A DNA stretch of 64,000 nt from Pedobacter alluvionis (lineage in GTDB: Bacteria; Bacteroidota; Bacteroidia; Sphingobacteriales; Sphingobacteriaceae), in NCBI RefSeq assembly GCF_003664035.1, contig NZ_RCCK01000010.1:1-64000 (forward strand), read 5' to 3'. The position numbers were made by a program, and so were the translations under genes. Numbering within the stretch: position 1 is the stretch's first letter; every line of letters begins with the position of its first letter. The notes beneath the pieces are model-generated. The model was not told the origin of the DNA. It ran no database searches and worked only from the letters and a program-made list of their open reading frames with translations. Positions 18,024 through 26,600 of the stretch are shown here, in pieces.

Positions 18024-18599
18024 ATGCCGAACAAACTTATCAGCTACCTGAAACTGTACCATCAAATTTCGGCAGAAGAAGAACAGTATATCATAGAAGC
18101 CTTTAATCTCAAAATGTTTAAAGAAGGAGAAGCGCTTTCCCAGCCAGGCAGTATTAGCAAAGAACTTTTTTTTATTGTTGATGGCGTACTCCGGATCGTT
18201 ATCCGAAATGAAAAGGGGAATGAAGTGACCCATTATTTTTTAAAGGAAAATCAGTTTTGTACGATATTGAATAGTTTCCATAAGCAGATACCAGCAGAAG
18301 AGTGTATACAAGCAGCCTGCAATTGTGAAGTTTTAGGTATTAGCAGAACAGCACTTTTGAAACTTTACGAAAAGGTACCCTATCTTAAAACAGTTATTGA
18401 TCAGATTACACAACAAGCTTTAATAGAAAAGATCAATATCCGAAATGCCTATTTGGGGCAGGACTCTGCCAATAGATACCGGTTGTTTGTTGCCCGTCAG
18501 GTCGATATTGCCCTGCGCGTATCATTAACAGATGTAGCTTCTTATTTAGGCATCACACCACAATCTTTATCCAGGATCAGAAGGCAGATCAATAGCTAG
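18024..18599 (+). CDS. Crp/Fnr-family transcriptional regulator
   Basis: 191 residues. An N-terminal cyclic-nucleotide-binding-like beta roll covers about 1-115 (FKEGEALSQPGSISKELFFIVDGVLRI). A C-terminal winged helix ends in SLTDVASYLGITPQSLSRIR, a typical recognition helix of the family. The Arg and Glu that hold cAMP in E. coli CRP are not evident, so the effector is unknown. It is divergent from the SDR gene at 17163-17903. The promoter has an embedded palindrome, consistent with self-regulation. Confidence 0.9.
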   Translation: MPNKLISYLKLYHQISAEEEQYIIEAFNLKMFKEGEALSQPGSISKELFFIVDGVLRIVIRNEKGNEVTHYFLKENQFCTILNSFHKQIPAEECIQAACNCEVLGISRTALLKLYEKVPYLKTVIDQITQQALIEKINIRNAYLGQDSANRYRLFVARQVDIALRVSLTDVASYLGITPQSLSRIRRQINS

Positions 18600-18942
18600 T
18601 TATTATCTTCACTAATTACAGGGACTCTTTTTTAATAGTAGATAAAACATTGGCGTAGTGGCCATACCCGGCCAAATATTGATCAAGCCATTAAAAAAGC
18701 ATCCTTATACATTAGGATTACTTTTTAGTGCCTCATAGATACGTTCTTTTAAGTGTGGTTAGAGGCTACTTTTTCATTTCTTGCTTTAGCCTGTCCTTGT
18801 TCAAGAGCAATACCCGATTTTTGTAGCCTTGTCATTCATTTTAACATATTTATATGACACTTTTTAGCCAGAAAATTGTTCAATTTATATCACCCACATA
18901 GCAATAGAAATTTTATCGTAAACATTATTTAAAAATCAAAGA
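18600..18942. other. Intergenic region with no recognised feature
   Basis: 343 bases of AT-rich sequence between two plus-strand genes. No ORF, tRNA or clear palindrome was found, and no well-spaced TTG/TAnnTTTG pair. The promoter of the downstream SDR gene must lie here or overlap its right end. Confidence 0.5.
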
Positions 18943-19737
18943 ATGGATTTACAGTTAAAGCATAAAACAGCTTTTATAAGTGGCTCTACCGCTGGGATCG
19001 GATTCGCCATTGCTGAAAGTTTATTAAAAGAAGGTGTAAAAGTGATTATCAATGGCCGGTCGCAAAGCAGTGTGGATGATGCCATGAAGTCGTTGCAAGG
19101 TATTGCCGGGAAAGATTTTATTTCAGGCATAGCGGCTGACTTTTCGAAAGCTGATGAAGTAAATAACCTGATTGATAAACTTCCGGAGATAGATATACTG
19201 ATTAATAATGCGGGGATTTTTGAACCTAAAGCCTTTGAAGATATCAGTGATGATGATTGGTTTAGGTTTTTCGAAGTCAATGTAATGAGCGGAATCAGGT
19301 TATCTCGGCAGCTATTCCCTAAAATGTTAAAGAAAAATTGGGGCAGGATTATTTTTATCTCCAGTGAATCGGCAGTGTTTATTCCGGATGAAATGATCCA
19401 CTATGGTATGACTAAAACTGCACAGCTGGCGGTTAGCCGTGGTTTGGCTGAACTAACCAAAGGTACTGAAGTAACCGTCAATTCAATTTTGCCTGGTCCT
19501 ACCAAATCAAAAGGAGTTGGTGGTTTTATTGAAGATTTGGCTAAAACTGGAAACATTACCGTTGCTGAGGTAGAAGCCGATTTCTTTAAGAACATGAGGC
19601 CTACTTCATTACTGCAACGCTTTCTTGATGTAAGTGAAATCGCAAACGCAGTTACTTTTTATGTAAGTCCATTAGCCTCGGGAACCAATGGGGCAGCCAT
19701 TAGGGTAGAGGGCGGTTTGGTGAGATCGATATTGTAG
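18943..19737 (+). CDS. Classical SDR-family NAD(P)-dependent oxidoreductase
   Basis: 264 residues. Nucleotide-binding motif GSTAGIGFAIAE near residue 15, the NNAGIF motif, catalytic Ser in IFISSES and the YGMTK (YxxxK) dyad are all present, in contrast to the SDR at 17163. The length and the ending AIRVEGGLVRSIL fit the family. It probably reduces a carbonyl or oxidises an alcohol using NAD(P). The substrate is not predictable. It stands alone. Confidence 0.92.
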   Translation: MDLQLKHKTAFISGSTAGIGFAIAESLLKEGVKVIINGRSQSSVDDAMKSLQGIAGKDFISGIAADFSKADEVNNLIDKLPEIDILINNAGIFEPKAFEDISDDDWFRFFEVNVMSGIRLSRQLFPKMLKKNWGRIIFISSESAVFIPDEMIHYGMTKTAQLAVSRGLAELTKGTEVTVNSILPGPTKSKGVGGFIEDLAKTGNITVAEVEADFFKNMRPTSLLQRFLDVSEIANAVTFYVSPLASGTNGAAIRVEGGLVRSIL

Positions 19738-19814
19738 TTGGTTACTTTCAGGCTATGCTTACAGATAAGAATGGCTTCAGTTAATTAAATGGCTGCATTT
19801 GATAACTAATTTAG

Positions 19815-19948
19815 AGCCTGTTTAAATTTTTATGACAAAAATAAATGGCCTTTTGCTGTCACAAGAGCTTAGTCGATTGTTTTATTAATGCGTTGAAATG
19901 GTCTTGACTACGTTCAGACTGACATATGAAATAAATTTTAAACAGGCT
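19815..19948. repeat. 134-base element with terminal inverted repeats
   Basis: The ends AGCCTGTTTAAATTT (19815-19829) and AAATTTTAAACAGGCT (19933-19948) are complementary apart from one extra base. The interior has no ORF. It resembles a short non-autonomous repeat (MITE-like) and may also act as a terminator for the SDR gene. It fills most of the 331-base gap before the DinB gene. Confidence 0.7.
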
Positions 19949-20068
19949 TTTATATTACCTTATTATTTACCCAGTAATATACAAGAAGCTTTATCAAACT
20001 GAATAAAGAATAGTTTCACTAAAGGCTATGGTTTCTTAAATCGGATTTAAAGTTTAAAAAAAATATTA

Positions 20069-20581
20069 ATGTCGCAGAAATTAGAAGTTTGGCAACGAGG
20101 GCCGCTGCCCGAAATTATTCCGATGTTACAGCCTGTAGCACATGCCTTATTGCAGGCAAGAGAAGAGATTAATGATTATATGCTCGATTTCCCAGTCGAA
20201 CTGCTTTGGCAACGCCCCGCAGGAATGGCATCTACGGGTTTTCATCTTCAACATTTAAGTGGGGTGCTTGATCGGGTATTTACTTATGCCAGGGCCGAGG
20301 GCCTTTCTGAATTTCAATTTGCCCAGGTGGCTGAAGAGGGTAAAGATTCAGCAGAGGGATATACCGTCGCAGATCTCGTTAACCGTTTCAATAAGCAGGT
20401 AGATCAGGCCTTAGTGCAAATCAAGAGTACAAATGAATCAACACTGTCCGATTATAGGGGTGTAGGGCGCGCAGGACTCCCTTCAACGGTTATTGGCTTG
20501 TTGTTCCACGCAGCAGAGCATACCATGCGCCATGTAGGGCAATTGATGGTTACCGTAGCCGTAGTGAAGAATAATAAATAA
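20069..20581 (+). CDS. DinB-fold protein (metal-binding four-helix bundle)
   Basis: 170 residues. The putative metal-ligand histidines sit in GFHLQHLSGVLDR and LLFHAAEHTMRHVGQL, the arrangement of the DinB/YfiT superfamily. These proteins bind a divalent metal; many are thiol-dependent transferases and many have no assigned role. No operon partner. A second DinB-type gene lies 1.4 kb away at 21985. Confidence 0.87.
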   Translation: MSQKLEVWQRGPLPEIIPMLQPVAHALLQAREEINDYMLDFPVELLWQRPAGMASTGFHLQHLSGVLDRVFTYARAEGLSEFQFAQVAEEGKDSAEGYTVADLVNRFNKQVDQALVQIKSTNESTLSDYRGVGRAGLPSTVIGLLFHAAEHTMRHVGQLMVTVAVVKNNK

Positions 20582-20743
20582 ATTTAATTATCTGATAACC
20601 AGTTGTATATATTCTAATTTCATAAAAGATAATTCACTACTGCCATAGTGTTGTCACCAGGCATGTTAAATTTGCTGCACAATTAAAATAATTTATGGAT
20701 CACCTTAAATTAGCTGCTACAATCAATCCCCGCATTTTTAAAG

Positions 20744-21745
20744 ATGGATATTACCAAAAGATTTGACCGGATACTACAAATATTTTTTCTATTGCAGTCT
20801 AAATCGGTAGTCACTACTGAAGAATTACAAAAGCGTTTCGAAATCAGTTTAAGAACAATTTACAGGGATTTAAAAGCATTGGAGATTGCAGGTATTCCGA
20901 TTGTAAATGAATCTGGATCTGGTTATTCGATTATGGAAGGTTTTAGGCTGCAGCCATCCAGGTTTAGTCAGGAAGAAATTCTTAGTTTAATGGTTGCCGA
21001 AAAAGTGATGCAGAAACATGAAACCGAATTTGTTAAAAAACATTTTGATGCGGCACTTATTAAAATAAAAAGTTCTTTTCAGGTGCATCAAAAAAGAGAT
21101 TTCCTGCATTTAGAAGATAAGATACATCTTAAAAATAACTTTACCCCTAATGATTACTTGCCCAATATTATCGATGTTTTACTCAATAGTACTTTAAAGA
21201 AGAAGGTAGTTCATATTCATTACCTTAAAAGCGGCGATATTCATACTGTTGGCAGGTCGGTAGAACCCATAGGCGTATTCTACGAACACAGTCTTTGGTA
21301 TCTTTTAGCTTATTGCCATTTAAGGAAAGATTACCGTAATTTCAGATTAGATAGGATTAAAAAAGTGCTGGTGCTTGAGGAAAAATTTACTATTGCACAC
21401 CCAACAGTTAACGAATTCAGGGATAAAAGTTTAGCTGAAAATGTGATGAAAGTTGAAATTAAGGTAGACAGGAAGTATGCCAATTTTCTATATTGGGAGC
21501 GGCAGATTTTCGGATTTACAGGCGAAGAAATTTCAGATGATTTTGTGGTGATGTATTTCGACTGTTCCCTTGCTGTGGTTTCTTTTGTCCGCTGGTTTGT
21601 TAAATTTGTTGATGTGGCCGAAATTATAGAACCAGCCCATTTAAATAATGAGCTGGTTGAAATAATGGAATCTGGTTTAAAGAGAATAAAAAGTAAAGAG
21701 GTTGATTGGGAACCACCTTTTAATAAAAGGAAAACTTATGAATAA
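20744..21745 (+). CDS. WYL-domain (YafY-type) transcriptional regulator
   Basis: 333 residues. An N-terminal HTH (TTEELQKRFEISLRTIYRDL, about 25-45) is followed by a WYL domain (about 140-220; the conserved run is GVFYEHSLWYLLAYCHLRKDY). The conserved C-terminal extension ends near residue 325. WYL domains sense nucleic acids or nucleotides in several systems, including DNA damage control. It is flanked by two DinB-fold genes, and a TTGTCA half-site lies in its own leader at 20651, the same half-site as in the palindrome before the DinB gene at 21985. That makes it the best candidate regulator of that gene. Confidence 0.92.
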   Translation: MDITKRFDRILQIFFLLQSKSVVTTEELQKRFEISLRTIYRDLKALEIAGIPIVNESGSGYSIMEGFRLQPSRFSQEEILSLMVAEKVMQKHETEFVKKHFDAALIKIKSSFQVHQKRDFLHLEDKIHLKNNFTPNDYLPNIIDVLLNSTLKKKVVHIHYLKSGDIHTVGRSVEPIGVFYEHSLWYLLAYCHLRKDYRNFRLDRIKKVLVLEEKFTIAHPTVNEFRDKSLAENVMKVEIKVDRKYANFLYWERQIFGFTGEEISDDFVVMYFDCSLAVVSFVRWFVKFVDVAEIIEPAHLNNELVEIMESGLKRIKSKEVDWEPPFNKRKTYE

Positions 21746-21781
21746 TAGTGAATTTCAATGAGATAAATGGCCTCAAAGTAT

Positions 21782-21867
21782 CGTCATTTCGACCGTAGTG
21801 GAGAAATCTTTTTATTTTTTTTGCTTCAAAGATCTCTCCGCTCCGCGTTGCTTCGGTCGAGATGACG
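21782..21867. repeat. Palindromic repeat between the WYL and DinB genes
   Basis: CGTCATTTCGACCGTAGTGG pairs with TTCGGTCGAGATGACG, with a run of T and the inner GATCTCTCCGCTCCGC on the right arm. Same family as 13757 and 15048. Confidence 0.85.
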
Positions 21868-21984
21868 ATTTTTCTCTTAAATCAGTGGTAGCCAATCAAA
21901 GGAACCGTTTAAATCTCTCGCAATCGTTTCAACGTGATAAGTACCAAAGTAAAGTACAACTCATAATACGGTCTTATTTGTTAT

Positions 21985-22455
21985 CTAATATCGATCCCAG
22001 AAAAATGGAGGCTCAATGCCTAATGCCCTTAAATATACAAAGCCCTGGCCACGATGGTGTATTTCGTTATCGATGAAATACAAGAGGTGGCTAATAATCG
22101 TAAACTCGTACTGCCCGAATAATTTAATTGTTTCGTGCAGCTGATCTTCAGAGATTTGGTTAAAGTACGCTACAATTTTGGGGGTATCCTCATCCCATTT
22201 ATTAAGGATCTCTTCCTTGGTATTGAGTGGAAGATCATGACTAAAAGGTGCTGTTTCTCTGGTAACCATTTCTTTTAAACCCGGAACATCAATTGATAAT
22301 AACTCTTTAATTAATGCCGAAAAAGGTCTCATTCCACCGATCGAAAATTCGAATAGTTCTTTCTCAGGAAATTTTTCGATGGTTTTTCGGGTTAGTTTTC
22401 TGTGGCCTAACCAATGTTGTAGTAATTCGCTTTTAGTAATCATAGTTGCTGACAT
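21985..22455 (-). CDS. DinB-family protein
   Basis: 156 residues with the helical-bundle pattern of DinB: HWLGHRKLTRKTIEKFPEKE at the N-terminus, MRPFSALIKELLSID, and the C-terminal HLLYFIDNEIHHRGQGFVYL holding the HHRGQ metal-binding motif. It ends in PPFFWDRY. A metal-dependent thiol transferase or stress-linked role is usual for the family but not proven here. A perfect interrupted palindrome lies just upstream. Confidence 0.9.
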   Translation of the reverse strand: MSATMITKSELLQHWLGHRKLTRKTIEKFPEKELFEFSIGGMRPFSALIKELLSIDVPGLKEMVTRETAPFSHDLPLNTKEEILNKWDEDTPKIVAYFNQISEDQLHETIKLFGQYEFTIISHLLYFIDNEIHHRGQGFVYLRALGIEPPFFWDRY

Positions 22456-22478
22456 TTTGTTATATTAATTTAATAGAA

Positions 22479-22513
22479 CAAAGCTAAAACTGGCCTATGA
22501 CAACAGTTTGTCA
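22479..22513 (-). promoter_or_regulatory. Candidate promoter and operator of the DinB gene
   Basis: On the minus strand TAGCTTTG (22486-22479) fits the -7 element. Upstream lies the 16-base palindrome TGACAACAGTTTGTCA (22498-22513), with arms TGACAA and TTGTCA. The TTG in the palindrome is only about 14 bases from the -7 box, shorter than the consensus, so the promoter call is less certain than the palindrome itself. Confidence 0.55.
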
Positions 22514-22634
22514 GTCGAAAAATGATATATTATATTTTTTAAAAAAAATCTATTTAATATTGGTTTAAGAATAGTTTTTGAGTTGGCGTACCATTTATTA
22601 ATGGGACTAACGATAGTTGTGGTTACTCAATCCT

Positions 22635-22886
22635 TTATTTCAAACCTCTTTCTTTTAAAAGATTTTCTATCTCCTGACTGTTATATTTCGAGTTATTGGC
22701 AAGCTTATAGATGAAAAATAAAGGGATAAGCGTCAAAAGGCCTAAAGTGTTTTTCATCACGCTATAAAATATAATGCCAGCCAGAAAGCCTATTAATACC
22801 GCATTTATTATAACTGCTGATTTCCTTTTTTTTGCTTCTAGCAAGAGTTCTTGATCGGTTAATTCAGATAGTGTTTTTTGCTCCAT
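22635..22886 (-). CDS. Small two-helix membrane protein
   Basis: 83 residues. It begins MEQKTLSELTDQELLLEAKK, then has two hydrophobic segments at about 25-45 and 48-64 and a charged tail with NSQEIENLLKERGL. Similar small proteins are widespread in Bacteroidota and are sometimes labelled FUSC-like, which seems unsupported at this length. Function unknown. Confidence 0.7.
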   Translation of the reverse strand: MEQKTLSELTDQELLLEAKKRKSAVIINAVLIGFLAGIIFYSVMKNTLGLLTLIPLFFIYKLANNSKYNSQEIENLLKERGLK

Positions 22887-23191
22887 TTTGGGTTTATTTA
22901 GATCATTTTTTAAAGGGTATTCATCCCCTGGTTAATACTCAAATATAAATAATAGATGCTATTGGTAAAACAGAGATTGCGTTTAAAATCCTGCGTTATT
23001 AAAGGGCTTGTAAAAATAGCAAGCCATAAAAATAACCAACATTCTTTATCCCCCCATAACTTTGCATCTACAATGATACGTAAGGCATTAGGCCCGGTAG
23101 AGCTAGACGTTTTTAACCATCAAAACAGAATAGGAATTTAATAAAAGCGGGCTTTATGAATTAAAAACTTTAATCATTACATTTGCCTTTG
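22887..23191. other. Intergenic region upstream of the metal-efflux operon
   Basis: About 305 bases. A 61-codon ORF at 22956-23141 has no coding character and I reject it. TACATTTG at 23178-23185 fits the -7 pattern but has no partner TTG at the right distance. No metalloregulator gene or clear operator palindrome was seen. Confidence 0.4.
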
Positions 23192-23509
23192 GTGAAAAAC
23201 TTTGTATTCCTTTTTTCTCTTTATCTGATCCTTCTTGGCCTAATGCCCTGCCAGGACAAGGAAGATATGTTTTCAAAGTCTCACACCGAAAGCATTGTGC
23301 ACAGCGATCAATCAAAAGCTGGGCATATGCATGGCGAATCTTGTCCACCATTCTGTAGCTGTGCCTGCTGTTCTGTTGGTCAGCACTTTCCATCCGAAAA
23401 GTTAACAAACCTTATTGTTCCGACATTCCGGAAACCATACCCGGTTTTCCAGTGCTCAGCATTGAAAAAACAACCACTAGATATTTGGCAACCGCCTAAG
23501 CTCGTTTAA
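23192..23509 (+). CDS. DUF6660-type Cys/His-rich protein beside the metal pump
   Basis: About 105 residues: a short hydrophobic N-terminus (FVFLFSLYLILLGLMPC) and then a His/Cys-rich stretch, HMHGESCPPFCSCACCSVGQH. This is the pattern of the small DUF6660 proteins that accompany CusA/CzcA pumps in Bacteroidota; it probably binds metal in the periplasm. No ATG is available. GTG at 23192 gives the expected short N-terminus, and TTG at 23183 is an alternative. The fused RND pump starts 112 bases downstream. Confidence 0.75.
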   Translation: MKNFVFLFSLYLILLGLMPCQDKEDMFSKSHTESIVHSDQSKAGHMHGESCPPFCSCACCSVGQHFPSEKLTNLIVPTFRKPYPVFQCSALKKQPLDIWQPPKLV

Positions 23510-23621
23510 TCAATCTTTCATCTCATGGCAATGCCCATGAAAAAGCATGCTTTTTACATGCATATTTTGCACCATGATTGCAATGATGCCTGCTATTTAT
23601 TGATTTTTGATTTAAACGACA

Positions 23622-26600
23622 ATGCTGAACAGAATAATACAGTTCTCCATCAGGCAGAAACTGCTGGTGGGAATTATGATACTGGCGTTGATTGCCTGGG
23701 GTATATACTCCCTTAGGCAACTGCCCATAGATGCCCTTCCAGATATTACCAATAACCAGGTACAGATTATTACTTCCTCGCCAAGCAACGGTGCGGAAGA
23801 TATTGAACGCTTTGTAACCTACCCGGTAGAACAGACCATGGCCACTATTCCCGGAATAGAGGAAATCCGCTCCTTTAGCAGGTTCGGCCTTTCAGTTGTG
23901 ACAGTGGTGTTTAAGGAAAATGTAGAGATTTACTGGGCCCGCCAACAGGTAAGTGAAAGGCTTGCCGAGGTAGAAAGGGCCATTCCGAAGGGGATTGGCA
24001 CGCCCGAGGTTGCGCCATTAACAACCGGATTGGGAGAGATTTATCAGTACGTTATCCATCCCAAAAAAGGATATGAAAAAAAATATGATGCCACCGAGCT
24101 TCGAACCATTCAAGACTGGATTGTTCGTCGCCAGCTCCTGGGCGTAGAAGGCATAGCAGATGTGAGCAGCTTTGGAGGGTACCTTAAGCAATATGAAATT
24201 GCCCTTAATCCCGACAAGCTCAGGAGTATGGATATATCCATCAGCGAGATTTTTAAGGCGCTCGAAAAAAATAACCAGAACACTGGCGGATCTTACATCG
24301 ATAAGAAACCCAATGCCTATTTTATCAGAAGCGAGGGATTGATCAACAGTATGGAAGACATTGAGAACATTGTCGTAAGGACCAATGAAAACAGCATTCC
24401 CGTGCTGATCCGAAATGTAGCTGAGGTGAGGATCGGTGCGGCCACAAGGTACGGTGCCATGACTAGAAATGATCAGGGTGAGGTAGTAGGGGCAGTAGTG
24501 ATGATGTTAAAGGGTGCCAATTCTTCAAAGGTTATCGCAAACGTAAAAACCAGGATGGATCAGATTGCAAAGAATCTGCCGGAGGGCGTGGTTATCGAGC
24601 CATTTCTCGACCGCACAAAACTGGTCGACAGCGCTATTGGTACGGTGACCAAAAACCTGGCAGAAGGCGCATTGATTGTAATTTTTGTATTGGTACTGCT
24701 TTTGGGGAATTTCCGTGCCGGATTAATTGTGGCTTCTGTTATTCCACTTGCCATGCTTTTTGCTATATGCCTGATGAATCTTTTTGGTGTCAGCGGAAAC
24801 CTGATGAGCCTTGGTGCTATAGACTTTGGGCTAATTGTAGATGGAGCGGTAATTATAGTAGAGGCATCTCTCCACCATCTGAGTATCCGAAAAAACAAAA
24901 ACAGGTTAAGCCAGCAGGAGATGGATGTAGAGATTTTTGAATCTGCTTCGAAGATCCGTAATAGTGCTGCTTTCGGTGAGATCATTATCCTTATTGTTTA
25001 CCTGCCGATTCTGGCATTGGTTGGTATAGAAGGCAAGATGTTCAGGCCAATGGCTCAAACAGTGGCTTTTGCTATCCTTGGCGCTTTTATCTTGTCGTTA
25101 ACTTATGTGCCAATGATGAGCGCGCTTTTCCTGAACAAAACCATCAGCACCAAAAGAAATACCTCAGACAGGATCATGTCTTTTTTTCAAATCGTGTATA
25201 CCCCGATGCTCAATTTTGCACTTCGGGCAAGGGTGGCCGTTGTAGGCATTGCAATAGGATTATTTGCCGTTTGTCTTATTATTTTCAATTACCTGGGTGC
25301 AGAATTTATTCCCACCCTTGAGGAGGGTGACTTTGCCGTAGAAACCAGGGTGCTTACCGGGAGCAGTCTTTCTCAAACGATTGAGGCAGCTACACGCGCT
25401 GCGAAGGTATTAAAGGCAAATTTTCCGGAGGTAAAGGAGGTGATCGGAAAGATTGGCTCTAGTGAAATTCCTACTGACCCCATGCCGGTTGAAGCCTGTG
25501 ACCTGATCATTATTTTAAAGGATAAAGGCGACTGGACAAATGCTTCTACGAGAGACGAGCTTGCCGGAAAGATGCAGGCCAAATTGGAGCAGTATATTCC
25601 TGGGGTTACTTTCGGCTTCCAGCAGCCTATCCAAATGCGTTTTAATGAACTCATGACGGGCGCGAGGCAGGATGTTGTCATCAAGGTTTATGGAGAGGAT
25701 TTTTCAAAATTAAGTACCTATGCCGCAAAGATCGGTGCCATAGCCAGGAAAATCGAGGGTGCCCAGGATGTTTATGTGGAACAGGCTTCAGGACTTCCAC
25801 AGGTTATCATCAAATTTCATAGAGAAAAAATTGCACAGTTCGGCCTGAACATCGAAGATGTGAATACGGCTATCCGCTCAGGCTTTGCCGGAGAGGCTGC
25901 GGGCCTTGTGTTTGAGGGAGAAAAACGGTTCGATATGGTGGTTCGCCTGGAAAAAGAAAACAGGCAGTCGCTGGAAGATGTAAAGAATCTGTTTGTAACA
26001 GCGCCCAATGGCAACCAGATCCCCCTGGAGCAACTGGCTGATATCCAATATAGGGAAGGCCCAAATCAGATTCAGCGGGATGATGCAAAGCGGCGAATTA
26101 CGGTTGGTTTTAATGTGAGGGGAAGAGATGTGGAAAGTGTTGTAAAGGAAATCGAGCAGAAGATTGATGCAGAGGTTAAGTTTTCGCCAGGGTATTATCC
26201 AACTTTTGGCGGCACTTTTGAGAACCTGCAGGCTGCCACTAAAAGATTGGGTATTGCAGTACCACTGGCACTATTGCTCATTTTATTGTTGCTTTATCTT
26301 ACGTTTTCATCCGTTAAACATGCGCTTTTAATTTTTACCGCAATTCCACTATCGGCCATCGGTGGCGTATTGGCCCTATGGGTACGGGGCATGCCATTTA
26401 GCATCTCAGCTGGTATCGGCTTTATTGCACTTTTTGGTGTGGCGGTATTAAATGGTATCGTACTAATCAGTGAATTTAACAGGTTAAAAAAAGAAGGAAT
26501 GAAGGATATTCATGAAATTATCAGAACAGGAACTTCGGTTAGGCTTCGTCCGGTTATTATGACCGCCCTTGTAGCCTCTCTGGGCTTTCTTCCAATGGCT

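Noticed and set aside
22956..23141. 61-codon ORF before the metal operon
   Set aside because: It has no recognisable domain or coding-like pattern, and an ATG-started frame of that length is expected by chance.
23525..23716. 63-codon His-rich ORF overlapping the start of the RND pump
   Set aside because: It overlaps the pump in another frame; the His content comes from a short chance stretch.
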